Source: Pseudomonas sp. HR96
Lineage (GTDB): Bacteria; Pseudomonadota; Gammaproteobacteria; Pseudomonadales; Pseudomonadaceae
Direction: 5' to 3'
Length of the DNA stretch: 64,000 bases
Assembly (NCBI RefSeq): GCF_034059295.1
Contig: NZ_CP139141.1
Span: forward strand, 4,075,001-4,139,000
Shown here: positions 28,469-37,062 of the stretch, in pieces
How positions within the stretch are numbered: the first letter of the stretch is position 1
How the letters are laid out: each line of letters begins with the position of its first letter
Program-made: the position numbers and the translations under genes
Notes under the pieces: generated by a model
The model's input: the letters and a program-made list of their open reading frames with translations, nothing else
What the model was told of the DNA's origin: nothing
The model's database searches: none

Positions 28469-28550
28469 TTGTGGAAGGGGGGCGCAGGCCGGTTTGATCT
28501 GCAGGATCGCCTGCAAAAAGCTTTGTGGCTGCGCCCCCCTCCCACCTATG
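28469..28550. repeat. Inverted repeat between the EF-hand and AI-2E genes
   Basis: Left arm TGTGGAAGGGGGGCGCA (about 28470-28486) and right arm TGCGCCCCCCTCCCACC (about 28530-28546) pair with one mismatch across a loop of about 43 bases. It lies between two convergent genes. It may end transcription from both sides or be a REP-type repeat. Flanking TGTGG on both sides is seen in other Pseudomonas intergenic repeats. Confidence 0.6.
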
Positions 28551-28575
28551 GCTGAACCGCGCGCCCTTGAGCGGC

Positions 28576-29616
28576 CTAGGTCGGCTGCCGTTTGCGCGTC
28601 CAGTCCAGCAGCAAGCTGTAGGCCACCGCCAGCAGCGTCGGCCCGATGAACAGGCCAATGAAGCCGAAGGCCAGCAACCCGCCAAACACCCCAAGCAACA
28701 CGATCACCAGCGGCAGGTTGCCGCCGCGGCTGATCAGGTAAGGTTTCAGCACGTTGTCCACCCCGCTGATCACCAGCGTGCCCCAGATCGCCATGAACAC
28801 CGCCATGCCGTAATGGCTCTGCCACACCAGCCAGGCCGTCACCGGCAGCCAGATCAGCGGCGGGCCCATGGGAATCAGGCTGAGCAGGAAGGTGCCGATG
28901 CCCAACACCAGGGCCCCGGGCACTCCGGCGATGAGAAAGCCGACCAGGGCCAGCAGGCCTTGCGCTGCGGCCGTGCCGATCACCCCGTTGACCACCCGCT
29001 GCACCGTACCGGCCACCAGGTCGAGATAGTAGGCGGCGCGGTCGCCGATCAGGCGCTCGAGCAGGCCCAGCACGAACGCCGCCAGGCGCGGGCCGTCGCG
29101 ATAGAAGAAGAACACGAACACCAGGCTCAAGGTCAGCTCCAGCAGGCCGCTGCCGATCTGCGCGCTGCGGGCCAGGAGGAAGTTGCCGACCTGACCGAAG
29201 TACGGCTTGGCGCTGGCCAGCATCGCCGCACCCTGGTGGTCAAGGGTGTCCCACACCGACACCAGCCGTTCGCCGACCAGCGGGATGCCCGCCAGCCAGT
29301 CCGGCGCTGCCGGCAGACCGTCAACCCGCACGTCGCGGATGAACAACGTGGCATCGCGAATGTGATCGGCCAGGTTGAACCCCAGCCACACCAGCGGCAG
29401 CACCACCAGCAGCATCCAGCACAGGGTCAGGATGCCAGCGGCAAGGGTCTCGCGGCCGCCCAGCCAGTGCGTCAGGTGGCGCATCAACGGCCAGCTGGCA
29501 TAAGCCAGGATGGCGCCCCACAGCAGCGCCGAAATGAACGGCGCGAGCACCCACAAGCAGGCGCCAAACAGCGCCAGCAGCAGAATCTGCACCAGCAGTC
29601 GATCGTTGTTGAACAT
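28576..29616 (-). CDS. AI-2E family transporter (YdiK-like)
   Basis: A 346-residue membrane protein with about eight TM helices. Visible family elements are LLWGAILAYASWPLMRHL, VFVFFFYRDGPRL, GTAAAQGLLALVGFLIAGVP, LIPMGPPLIWLP and the conserved glycine-rich end FGGLLAFGFIGLFIGPTLLAVAY. The family includes TqsA and YdiK and is linked to export of small molecules or Na+/H+ exchange. The substrate is not known. The start MFNNDRLLVQ is preceded by GTAAGCAACTGCA without a strong ribosome site. It is convergent with the EF-hand gene. Confidence 0.85.
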   Translation of the reverse strand: MFNNDRLLVQILLLALFGACLWVLAPFISALLWGAILAYASWPLMRHLTHWLGGRETLAAGILTLCWMLLVVLPLVWLGFNLADHIRDATLFIRDVRVDGLPAAPDWLAGIPLVGERLVSVWDTLDHQGAAMLASAKPYFGQVGNFLLARSAQIGSGLLELTLSLVFVFFFYRDGPRLAAFVLGLLERLIGDRAAYYLDLVAGTVQRVVNGVIGTAAAQGLLALVGFLIAGVPGALVLGIGTFLLSLIPMGPPLIWLPVTAWLVWQSHYGMAVFMAIWGTLVISGVDNVLKPYLISRGGNLPLVIVLLGVFGGLLAFGFIGLFIGPTLLAVAYSLLLDWTRKRQPT

Positions 29617-29657
29617 TGCAGTTGCTTACCCGGTAGAGACGGTCAGGGGATCGGCCA

Positions 29658-30461
29658 TCAGCGTAGCCATTCTACATGCAGCCCCGGTGTGTCCGTGGTG
29701 CCGTCTTCCAGCCTGGCCGCGCGCACGCCCGCGGCGGCGAGCGCCTGACGCCAGGCATCGGCGTGGGCCCCGGAGAGGCTGACGCGCATCGTCACGTCCT
29801 GATTGAGCGTGCGCGCCAGCAGGGCCGACCAGTTGGGCGACGGCTCGCCGGCCAGCGCCGGATAGTCGAGAACGCCGGTGCTGCGCAGTTCGCGCAGTAC
29901 GGTACCGGAGGTCGGCAGCAACTCGCCCAGCGGCAGGTTGCCTTGCCATTGCTCGGCATGCAGGTAGGCGCGGCGGTTGCCGCGAGTGATGCTGTACAGA
30001 GCGACCAGCTGATTGTCATCGGGCGCGGCCCGCCGCAGCAGGAGAAACGCCTGCTGCTCGTCGGCGCCATACAGGCGCGAATTGCCGAAGATCTCGTTGG
30101 CCCACAGGCTGCTCTCGCCGCACTCGCGGGCTTCGCACCAGTACAGCAACTGTGCGCCCTCGGCCTGCAAGGCCGTGCGCGCCGTGGTGAAGGCCTGCAC
30201 GGCGCTGTGCTCGGCGGGCAACTCCCAGGTGAAGGAGGTCAGCTCGCCCTTGCCGGCGACCTGGGCGTCCATGCGCAGCTGGCCGCTGATCTTGCGCACG
30301 GCGCCCATCGGGTACACGCGGTCCTGCTGGCTGGTCGCGCGCGGGTCGACCACCGTGGCATCGGCTGGGGCAAGCGCGTCGAGGCTGGCGGCCTGGCTGA
30401 GGCCGGCCCAGGCGAGGGGCAAGGCCAGGGCTAGCCAGGGCAATCGGGAGAACAGACTCAT
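29658..30461 (-). CDS. DUF4892 domain protein, exported
   Basis: A 267-residue protein whose start MSLFSRLPWLALALPLAWAG begins a type I signal peptide ending near SQAAS. The body (VYPMGAVRKISGQLRMDAQ, SLWANEIFGNSRLYGADEQ, QQAFLLLRRAA) matches what I know of DUF4892 proteins of pseudomonads, whose function is unknown. WCEARECGESS contains two cysteines that may form a disulfide in the periplasm. It lies 41 bases upstream of the AI-2E gene on the same strand, so they may be co-transcribed. A longer reading to 30566 is rejected because it puts 35 residues ahead of the signal peptide. Confidence 0.75.
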   Translation of the reverse strand: MSLFSRLPWLALALPLAWAGLSQAASLDALAPADATVVDPRATSQQDRVYPMGAVRKISGQLRMDAQVAGKGELTSFTWELPAEHSAVQAFTTARTALQAEGAQLLYWCEARECGESSLWANEIFGNSRLYGADEQQAFLLLRRAAPDDNQLVALYSITRGNRRAYLHAEQWQGNLPLGELLPTSGTVLRELRSTGVLDYPALAGEPSPNWSALLARTLNQDVTMRVSLSGAHADAWRQALAAAGVRAARLEDGTTDTPGLHVEWLR

Positions 30462-30552
30462 CGGCGCAGGACGCCGGCTGAAGGATAAGGCAGAGGTCGC
30501 ATGGCAGGCTCCGTGAATGACTGGCCAAGCCTCGACACTTGCCCGATGCAAG

Positions 30553-31407
30553 TCAAGGAACTGCAAAGAAGCTATTGATACAACGTGCTACAGAAGCCGC
30601 ACCGGCTTCATCGTTCAAGTGCAGGTGGTGGTCACCGGGCAGCCGCTGCACGTCGAACGGCAGGCGTGCCAGCAGGTCCTGGCGCGCGGCCAGAATGCCC
30701 TGCTCGGCGACGATCAGGCACGTCGGGCAGCGCACCTGGTCGACATAGGCCAGGGCCTGCTCCTCGGTCAGCCGGGCGGGCGACGGCAGGGTCAGGCGGC
30801 TGTCACTGCGCCAGCTGTAACCACCCGGCACCGGCGCCAGGCCGCGTCCGGCGAGCAGCTCGGCGGCTTCGCGGCTGACCGGCACCTTGCCGTGCATGCG
30901 CGCCTGCACGGCGCGGTCCATGTCCACGTAGACGCCCTTGCGCTTGTTGCGCCACTGCAGTTGCGCCTGCAAGGCCTCGCCCAGGCGCTGCGCCGCCCCA
31001 GTGGCGTCACCGGTGGGCGGGATTACACCGTCGATCAAGGCCAGGCGCTCGACGCGGTCAGGCATGGCCGCTGCCAGCAGTACCGAGATGATCGCCCCCA
31101 GGGAGTGCCCAAGCAGGGCAAAGCGCTGCCAGCCCAGTTGCTCGGCGACCTGCAACACGTCATGGGCATAGTCCCACAGGGCATAGCCGGCGCCCGCCGG
31201 GCGATGGTCGGAATACCCGTGGCCGGCGAGGTCCAGCGCGACGATGCGCAGGCCGTGCAACTGCGGCGCCAGGCGCGCGAAGCTGTTGGCGTTGTCCAGC
31301 CAACCGTGCAGGGCGATCACCGGCGCGCCGTCGGCAGGCCCGTGCAGATGGGCCGCCAACTCGATGTGCGGCAGGCTCAGGCGGATTTCTTCAAGCGCAT
31401 TGGGCAT
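30553..31407 (-). CDS. Alpha/beta hydrolase, cytoplasmic
   Basis: A 284-residue hydrolase. Seen are the oxyanion strand VIALHGWLDNANSF, the acid region ALDLAGHGYSDHRPAG, nucleophile Ser in LLGHSLGAIIS and catalytic His near the end in LPGDHHLHLN. No signal peptide is present. The GWLDNA motif is shared with epoxide hydrolase/MEST-type enzymes (PA1622-like in P. aeruginosa as I recall), but the substrate is unknown. It follows a second alpha/beta hydrolase gene after 12 bases on the same strand. Tandem hydrolases at this site are conserved in Pseudomonas and are probably co-transcribed. Confidence 0.82.
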   Translation of the reverse strand: MPNALEEIRLSLPHIELAAHLHGPADGAPVIALHGWLDNANSFARLAPQLHGLRIVALDLAGHGYSDHRPAGAGYALWDYAHDVLQVAEQLGWQRFALLGHSLGAIISVLLAAAMPDRVERLALIDGVIPPTGDATGAAQRLGEALQAQLQWRNKRKGVYVDMDRAVQARMHGKVPVSREAAELLAGRGLAPVPGGYSWRSDSRLTLPSPARLTEEQALAYVDQVRCPTCLIVAEQGILAARQDLLARLPFDVQRLPGDHHLHLNDEAGAASVARCINSFFAVP

Positions 31408-31419
31408 GGGTCGGCTCCT

Positions 31420-32241
31420 TCAAGCGCAGCGCGCAGCCTGCACCTGCCAGCGGCCGATGATCTGGCTGATCAACTGCGCGGTATCCTGCGGCCGCTCCAG
31501 CGGAAACATGTGCCCGCCAGGCAGGCTGTGGTGCTCGGCATTGGCCAGCCGGCGCACGGCGCTGGCGTGGTGGCGCATGATGACATCGCTGTGAGTACCT
31601 TGCACCATCGCCAACGGCACCGGCAACTGGCGAACTCGCCCGGGGCGCAGGTGCGGCACGCTGCGGTAGATGCTGATCTCGGTGGCCGGGTCGAAGCGCA
31701 GGCGCAGCCGGCTCGGCGCGTCACCCGGGCCAGCCACGGCCACCAGGCCATGGGCCAGGTAGGCTTCGAAGCATTCGGGGTCGAACTGGCGAAACAGGCG
31801 TTTGCTGGCAAAGTAGCTGCGCGCCGTGGCCAGGTCGCTGAACTCTTCGCGCCGACCCAGGGTGCGCCCGGCCGGGGTGATGCGGTCGATGAAGCCCAGG
31901 CGCTTGGCCGCCCGGATCACCCAGCGGTCGGCGAAGGTCAGCAGCGGCGAGTCGAGCATGATCACCCCGCGATAGTACTGCGGGCAACGCAACGCTGCGT
32001 GCAGGTGCAGCACGCCACCCAGCGAGTGGCCGACGCCCCACACCGGGCCGGGCTGCGCGGCCAGGTGATGGAGCAGTTCGTCGACTAGGTTGTGCCAGTT
32101 GTCATCCACCGGAAAGCGCGGGTCGTGGGCGTGTTGCGGCAAATGGGCGACACTGAACTGCGGCGCCAGCGCGTCGAACAGCTTGCCGTAGGTGCCCGAT
32201 GGAAACCCGTTGGCATGGGCGAAGAATACCGCTTGCGACAT
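31420..32241 (-). CDS. Alpha/beta hydrolase (second of a tandem pair)
   Basis: A 273-residue protein starting MSQAVFFAHANGFPSGTYGK, with AAGGAG upstream, so earlier in-frame starts are rejected. The HANGFP stretch forms the oxyanion region, VGHSLGGVLHLHAAL holds the nucleophile Ser and LPGGHMFPLERP the His. A long cap region (DRITPAGRTLGRREEF) separates them. The protein does not closely resemble the next gene's product, so this is not a recent duplication. It may be co-transcribed with that gene. The substrate is unknown. Confidence 0.82.
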   Translation of the reverse strand: MSQAVFFAHANGFPSGTYGKLFDALAPQFSVAHLPQHAHDPRFPVDDNWHNLVDELLHHLAAQPGPVWGVGHSLGGVLHLHAALRCPQYYRGVIMLDSPLLTFADRWVIRAAKRLGFIDRITPAGRTLGRREEFSDLATARSYFASKRLFRQFDPECFEAYLAHGLVAVAGPGDAPSRLRLRFDPATEISIYRSVPHLRPGRVRQLPVPLAMVQGTHSDVIMRHHASAVRRLANAEHHSLPGGHMFPLERPQDTAQLISQIIGRWQVQAARCA

Positions 32242-32384
32242 GCGCCGAGCTCCTTGTTCATTCACGCAGCGATTGTCGACAAGGTGCCGGCCGCCAGCAA
32301 TGACCGGATCGGCCATCGACGGCGGGATACCGGTCAGGTTGGTGGCCGGGAGCCTGGACACGGCCAGGATGCTGCGCGCGGCGG

Positions 32385-32840
32385 TCAAACGTGGCGGGCG
32401 CTGACCAGGGTCATCGAGCCCGCCTGCGGCGAGTCGCCGGTCAGGTGCGCCAGGCTGGCGGTGTCCATTGGCTGCGGCTGGCGATAATGACCGTGTTGCA
32501 GCAGGCCGATCAAGGCGCCTGCCAGGGGCTGGTGGCTGACCAGCAGGACGTGCTCCCAGGGCAGCTCTTCGAGTTGTTCGATGACTTCGGCCGGTTCGCT
32601 GTCCGGGGTCAGCCAGGGCATGGTGACCAGCTCGGGTGCAAAGCCCAGCACCTCGCGCACCAGCGCTGCGCTTTGCTGGGTGCGCAGGTAGGGGCTGACC
32701 AGGATGGCCTCGAGCGGCTGGCCGATCAGGTGCGCTGCGCTTTCGCGGACCTCCTCGCGGCCGCGCTCGGTCAGTTCGCGCTGGGCGTCGCTGGCCGCGC
32801 GGTTCTGTGCCTGGCCGTGGCGCAGTACCCAGAGGTTCAC
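32385..32840 (-). CDS. sixA: Phosphohistidine phosphatase SixA
   Basis: A 151-residue member of the histidine phosphatase superfamily. The N-terminal RHG motif (VLRHGQAQNRA) gives the catalytic His, and the second His lies in LLVSHQPLAGALIG. YLRTQQSAALVREVL and LTERGREEVRESA are typical of SixA. SixA removes phosphate from histidine phosphotransfer proteins (in E. coli from ArcB and PtsN). The start overlaps the upstream DUF4389 stop by ATGA. About 140 bases without a gene separate it from the downstream hydrolases. Confidence 0.9.
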   Translation of the reverse strand: MNLWVLRHGQAQNRAASDAQRELTERGREEVRESAAHLIGQPLEAILVSPYLRTQQSAALVREVLGFAPELVTMPWLTPDSEPAEVIEQLEELPWEHVLLVSHQPLAGALIGLLQHGHYRQPQPMDTASLAHLTGDSPQAGSMTLVSARHV

Positions 32841-33184
32841 GGCTTGGGCTCTTCGTGGCGCTCGGCGATCGGCGGCGTGGCCACGCGGTGCGGCGCTTCG
32901 CCGTCGCTGCTACGCGGTTGCGGCCACTCGGCGAATGGCCACGGCTTGACGTCGGTATGAAAGCTGCCGAAACGGCCGATCTGCGCCAGGTACTGGCTCA
33001 GGCTGTCGCCGAAATTCATCAGGCCGCCACTCGGCGCGCCGTATACCAGGCGGTACACCAGCTGCACCAGGACCAGGGCGCCCAGCAGAAACTGCGCCAC
33101 TTGCCAGACCAGGGCGAACACCAGCATCCACAGGATGCGCAGCGCCAGGGTCTCGTGTTCAGGCTCGCGGGGGGATTGGTTCAT
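32837..33184 (-). CDS. DUF4389 domain membrane protein
   Basis: A 115-residue protein starting MNQSPREPEHETLALRILWM, with AGGAG ten bases before the ATG. One strong TM segment (about residues 17-45: MLVFALVWQVAQFLLGALVLV) is followed by FGDSLSQYLAQIGRFGSF, typical of DUF4389, and a Pro-rich tail (PWPFAEWPQP). The function is unknown. It lies between gpsA (44 bases upstream) and sixA (4-base overlap), a conserved order in Pseudomonas, so the three probably form one transcript. Confidence 0.8.
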   Translation of the reverse strand: MNQSPREPEHETLALRILWMLVFALVWQVAQFLLGALVLVQLVYRLVYGAPSGGLMNFGDSLSQYLAQIGRFGSFHTDVKPWPFAEWPQPRSSDGEAPHRVATPPIAERHEEPKP

Positions 33185-33228
33185 GTCCTGCTCCTCTTGT
33201 AATGATCTGCGTTGATCGCGCCGCGCGT

Positions 33229-34239
33229 TCAGGAAATGAAATCGACATCGGTCTTGGGCTCGGCGCGCATCAACAGCTCGATGACCTGGGCCAGGGTGCG
33301 CCCTTCGAACAGAATGGCGTGCAGGCCGGCCACCAGCGGCATGTACACCTGCAGCTCGCTGGCCTTGGCCTTGAGCACCTTGAGCGTGTTGACCCCTTCG
33401 GCCACCTCGCCCAGGCGGGTCACCGCCTCTTCCAGGCTCAGGCCCTGACCCAGGGCATGGCCGACCTGGTAGTTGCGGCTCTTGGGCGATGAGCAGGTGA
33501 CGATCAGGTCGCCGACCCCGGCCAGGCCCATGAAGGTCATGGGGTTGGCACCCTGGCTCACGGCAAAGCGGGTCATCTCGGCCAGCGCCCGGGTAATCAG
33601 CATGCTCTTGGTGTTTTCGCCCATGCCCAGCGCGACCGCCATGCCGGCGATGATCGCATAGACGTTCTTCAGCGCCCCGGCCAGCTCGACGCCGAACCGG
33701 TCGCTGCTGGCGTAGACTCGAAAGGTACGCCCATGCAACGCCGCTTGCACGCGCTGACACAATACTTCGTCTTCACTGGCAACCACCGTCGCGGTCAGCG
33801 CATGCTCGGCGATCTCGCGCGCCAGGTTCGGCCCGGACAGCACGCCGATGCGCGCGGCCGGCGCGACCTCTTCGATGATCTCGCTCATCAGCTTGAAGCT
33901 GTGCGCCTCGATGCCCTTGGTCAGGCTCACCAGCAGCTTGCCGCTGAGGCGTTCGGCGTGCGGGGCCAACACGGCGCGCAAGGCGCTGGAGGGCAAGGCA
34001 ACGAACACCAGCTCGCACTCGGCAAGGGTCTCGGCCAGCTCGGTGACCGGCTCGACCGCCGCATGCACCTTGATACCCTTGAGGTAACGGGGGTTCTCGC
34101 GCTGGGTACGGATGGCCTCGGCCTGCGCCGGGTCGCGCATCCACTGGCGCACGCGCAGGCCGTTCTCGGCCAGCAGGTTGGCCACTGCGGTGCCGAAGCT
34201 GCCGCCTCCCAGAACCGCCACAGGCTGCTGTTCAGTCAT
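33229..34239 (-). CDS. gpsA: NAD(P)H-dependent glycerol-3-phosphate dehydrogenase
   Basis: A 336-residue enzyme that makes sn-glycerol-3-phosphate from dihydroxyacetone phosphate for phospholipid synthesis. The Rossmann motif is [15 protein letters not shown]. Downstream, [35 protein letters not shown] (with the catalytic Lys) and [14 protein letters not shown] are family signatures. It leads the gpsA-DUF4389-sixA cluster and is divergent from the hybrid kinase gene. A probable promoter with TATAAT lies 37 bases upstream. It is essential in most bacteria. Confidence 0.95.
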   Translation of the reverse strand: MTEQQPVAVLGGGSFGTAVANLLAENGLRVRQWMRDPAQAEAIRTQRENPRYLKGIKVHAAVEPVTELAETLAECELVFVALPSSALRAVLAPHAERLSGKLLVSLTKGIEAHSFKLMSEIIEEVAPAARIGVLSGPNLAREIAEHALTATVVASEDEVLCQRVQAALHGRTFRVYASSDRFGVELAGALKNVYAIIAGMAVALGMGENTKSMLITRALAEMTRFAVSQGANPMTFMGLAGVGDLIVTCSSPKSRNYQVGHALGQGLSLEEAVTRLGEVAEGVNTLKVLKAKASELQVYMPLVAGLHAILFEGRTLAQVIELLMRAEPKTDVDFIS

Positions 34240-34275
34240 ATCCTTTCCATTGAAGTGCTTGATGGCGATGCCGGC

Positions 34276-34281
34276 ATTATA
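34276..34281 (-). promoter_or_regulatory. Probable -10 box of gpsA
   Basis: On the minus strand these bases are a perfect TATAAT, 37 bases before the gpsA start, giving a leader of about 30 bases. The -35 region (CGCGAC at 17-base spacing) is weak, so an activator or extended contacts may be needed. Confidence 0.4.
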
Positions 34282-34378
34282 CGGCTCGACCTGAAAATGT
34301 CGCGCGACTCGGTTAACATGCGTCGTTTGGCCCGCCCCCTAACCCTCCTCTAGAACCCGCCGGACCCCGAAGGTGCCC

Positions 34379-36280
34379 ATGTCGCTGCGACTGAGTTGGG
34401 ACATCCATACCCGCACCCAGATCCTCTGCCTGGGGCCCGCGCTGCTGCTCAGCCTGCTGCTGATCTCCTTCTTCACCTTCGTGCGCATCCAGGACCTGCG
34501 TCAGGAGCTCAACCACACCGGGCAGCTGATCGCCGGCCAGCTCGCCCCCGCCGCCGAGTATGGCGTGCTGATGCGCAACACCGACGTGCTCGAAAGCCTC
34601 ATGCGCGCGACCCTGAGCACCCCTCACGTGCGCTTCCTCGAGGTCCAGGACCGCAACGACCAGATCCTCATGTACATCGAGCAGCCCAACCACGGGCAGA
34701 CCCCGGCGCAGCAGGTCGAGGTGTTCCAGGCCAACATTCGCCTGCAGGCGGCGCGGCGCAACGAGGAGCGCATGCATCAGGGCGGGGCCTTGCCCAGTGC
34801 GCCCGAGGACGACTACCTGGGCCGGGTGATCGTCGGCATGTCCGACGACGCCTTCAGCCAGCGCCAGCAGGAAATCCTGCTCAAGGCCGGGGTGCTGGCG
34901 CTGTTCGCGCTGCTCTTCACCTTTCTCCTGGCCCGGCGCCTGGCGCGCAGCCTGTCGCAACCTATCGGCGCCATGGGCCGGGCGGTCGAGGCCATTCAGG
35001 AAGGCGACTACGAGGCGCCGCTGCCGATCGTCGACGACTCCGAGCTGGGCAGCCTGGCGCGCCACATCAACAACCTGGCCAAGGGCCTGGACCAGGCCGG
35101 CCGCGAGCAGCGCCTGGCCATGCAGGCCCTGATCGAAACCCGCGAGCAGGCCGAGCGCGCCAACAGCGCCAAGTCGGATTTCCTCGCCATGATGAGCCAT
35201 GAACTGCGCACGCCGATGAATGGCGTGCTGGGCATGCTGCAGCTGCTGGAAACCACCGAGCTGACCCGCGAACAGCAGGAATACGCAGCCCTGGCCAGCG
35301 AGTCGACCGAGCACCTGCTCAAGGTCATCAACGACATCCTTGATTTCTCGCGCATCGAGCGGGCGGCGCTGGAGCTCGAGCACATTCCGTTCAATCTCGG
35401 CGAGCTGGTCGACAGCTGCGTGCAGTCCTTCCAGCACCCCGCGCGCCAGCGCGGTCTGGAACTGCTGCTGCGCAAGCCCGTTAGCATCGACGCCCTGCGC
35501 GTGGAAGGCGACCCCACGCGCATCCGCCAGGTGTTGGTAAACCTGATCGGCAACGCCTTGAAGTTCACCGAAGCGGGCAGCGTCGAGATCGAGGCCAACT
35601 GGCACGAGCTCGACCATCAGCTCATCTGGCTGACCTGCTCGGTACGCGACACCGGCATCGGCATCAGCGCCGAACGCCTGGAACTGATGTTCGTCGCGTT
35701 CCAGCAAGCCGACAGTTCTATTTCCAGACGTTACGGCGGTACCGGGCTGGGCCTGCCCATCGCACGCACCCTGGCCGAACGCATGGGCGGCACCCTGCAG
35801 GCGCAGAGCCAGGAAGGCCAGGGTTCGCTGTTCACCCTGGAGCTGCCGCTGGCGCTGTGTCAGCAGGTGGCGGCGCCGCCCCTGCCCAGCTATGCCCGCC
35901 AGCACGAAGGCCACGGCCTGCAAGTGCTGCTGGTGGAAGACAATCCAGTCAACCAGACGGTCATCGAAACCATGCTGCGCAGCCTGGGCTTCGCCGTCCA
36001 GGTGGTGGGCGACGGTGCCCAGGCCATCGCCCAGGCCGGCGCGCAATCCTTCGACGCCATCCTGATGGATTGCCGCCTGCCGATCGTCGACGGCTACGAG
36101 GCCTCTCGGCAGATTCGCCTGCACGCCGACAGCGCCCAGTTGCCGATCATCGCCCTCACCGCCAACGCCTTGCAGGGCGACCGCGAAGCCTGCCTGCAAG
36201 CCGGAATGAACGACTACCTGGCCAAGCCGTTCAAACGTGCAGACCTGCAACGAGTGCTGGGCCGCTGGCTGGTGTTCTGA
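34379..36280 (+). CDS. Hybrid sensor histidine kinase/response regulator (PA1611-like)
   Basis: A 633-residue protein starting at the ATG with GAAGG eight bases upstream; a GTG at 34373 is an alternative. TM1 (about 16-36), a periplasmic domain of about 130 residues, TM2 (about 167-186), HAMP, HisKA with His274 (MMSHELRTPMNG), HATPase (NALKFTEAG, DTGIGI, GTGLGLPIA) and a receiver domain with Asp564 (ILMDCRLPIVDG). No HPt domain follows, so a separate HPt protein must complete the relay. Its place beside fabA matches P. aeruginosa PA1611, which is known to bind RetS and feed into the GacS/HptB network. That role here is inference from synteny. Confidence 0.88.
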   Translation: MSLRLSWDIHTRTQILCLGPALLLSLLLISFFTFVRIQDLRQELNHTGQLIAGQLAPAAEYGVLMRNTDVLESLMRATLSTPHVRFLEVQDRNDQILMYIEQPNHGQTPAQQVEVFQANIRLQAARRNEERMHQGGALPSAPEDDYLGRVIVGMSDDAFSQRQQEILLKAGVLALFALLFTFLLARRLARSLSQPIGAMGRAVEAIQEGDYEAPLPIVDDSELGSLARHINNLAKGLDQAGREQRLAMQALIETREQAERANSAKSDFLAMMSHELRTPMNGVLGMLQLLETTELTREQQEYAALASESTEHLLKVINDILDFSRIERAALELEHIPFNLGELVDSCVQSFQHPARQRGLELLLRKPVSIDALRVEGDPTRIRQVLVNLIGNALKFTEAGSVEIEANWHELDHQLIWLTCSVRDTGIGISAERLELMFVAFQQADSSISRRYGGTGLGLPIARTLAERMGGTLQAQSQEGQGSLFTLELPLALCQQVAAPPLPSYARQHEGHGLQVLLVEDNPVNQTVIETMLRSLGFAVQVVGDGAQAIAQAGAQSFDAILMDCRLPIVDGYEASRQIRLHADSAQLPIIALTANALQGDREACLQAGMNDYLAKPFKRADLQRVLGRWLVF

Positions 36281-36389
36281 AGCCGAGCCAAGATCGCCAC
36301 CGTTGGCGGCATAACTGGCGATAAATGTTAAAATGCGGCACTCTTGACGTTTACGTCCGGCAAGGATCACCGTCGGGTAAACAATTTCA

Positions 36390-36403
36390 GTGCACAGGTG
36401 TAC
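36390..36403. promoter_or_regulatory. Imperfect palindrome upstream of fabA, possible fatty-acid regulator site
   Basis: GTGCACAGGTGTAC is a 10-of-14 imperfect palindrome about 135 bases before the fabA start. It loosely resembles the GTACAC-type core of sites for TetR-family regulators of unsaturated fatty acid genes (FabR/DesT). The resemblance is from memory and weak. The rest of the 256-base fabA leader shows no gene. Confidence 0.25.
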
Positions 36404-36536
36404 ATCTTCGTCCCTGGCGCTGTGACTTTCACCACAACGCAATAGTCTATGAGTAGGCTGCCGGCCCAAGGCGCGACATGCGTTGCCGGACGGGAAGACT
36501 TGCCCCCTGCCACCCAGGGACTATTGAGGAGCTCGC

Positions 36537-37052
36537 ATGACCAAACAACACGCCTTTACCCGGGAAGACCTGCTGCGCTGCAGTCGCGGTGAGCTGTTCG
36601 GCCCAGGTAACGCGCAATTGCCCGCGCCGAACATGCTGATGGTCGATCGCATCACCCACATCAGCGAAGAAGGCGGCAAGTACGGCAAAGGTGAATTGGT
36701 CGCCGAGCTGGATATCAACCCGGACCTGTGGTTCTTCGCCTGCCATTTCGAGGGCGACCCGGTGATGCCAGGCTGCCTGGGCCTGGATGCCATGTGGCAG
36801 CTGGTCGGCTTCTTCCTCGGCTGGCAGGGCCTGCCGGGCCGTGGCCGGGCACTGGGTTCGGGCGAAGTGAAATTCTTTGGCCAGGTGCTGCCGACCGCCC
36901 AGAAAGTCACCTATAACATTCAGATCAAGCGCGTGCTCAAGGGCAAGCTGAACCTGGCCATCGCCGACGGTTCGGTGACCGTTGACGGCCGCGAGATCTA
37001 CACCGCCGAAGGCTTGCGCGTCGGCGTTTTCACCTCCACTGAAAATTTCTAA
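36537..37052 (+). CDS. fabA: 3-hydroxydecanoyl-ACP dehydratase/isomerase FabA
   Basis: A 171-residue enzyme of type II fatty acid synthesis. It dehydrates 3-hydroxydecanoyl-ACP and isomerises the product to the cis-3 form, starting unsaturated fatty acids. Active-site His70 lies in [13 protein letters not shown] and Asp84 in [16 protein letters not shown]. The start has GAGGAG eight bases upstream. fabB begins 10 bases after its stop, so the two form one operon. The 256 bases upstream carry no gene but do contain a possible operator. Confidence 0.97.
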   Translation: MTKQHAFTREDLLRCSRGELFGPGNAQLPAPNMLMVDRITHISEEGGKYGKGELVAELDINPDLWFFACHFEGDPVMPGCLGLDAMWQLVGFFLGWQGLPGRGRALGSGEVKFFGQVLPTAQKVTYNIQIKRVLKGKLNLAIADGSVTVDGREIYTAEGLRVGVFTSTENF

Positions 37053-37062
37053 GGGTATTCGC

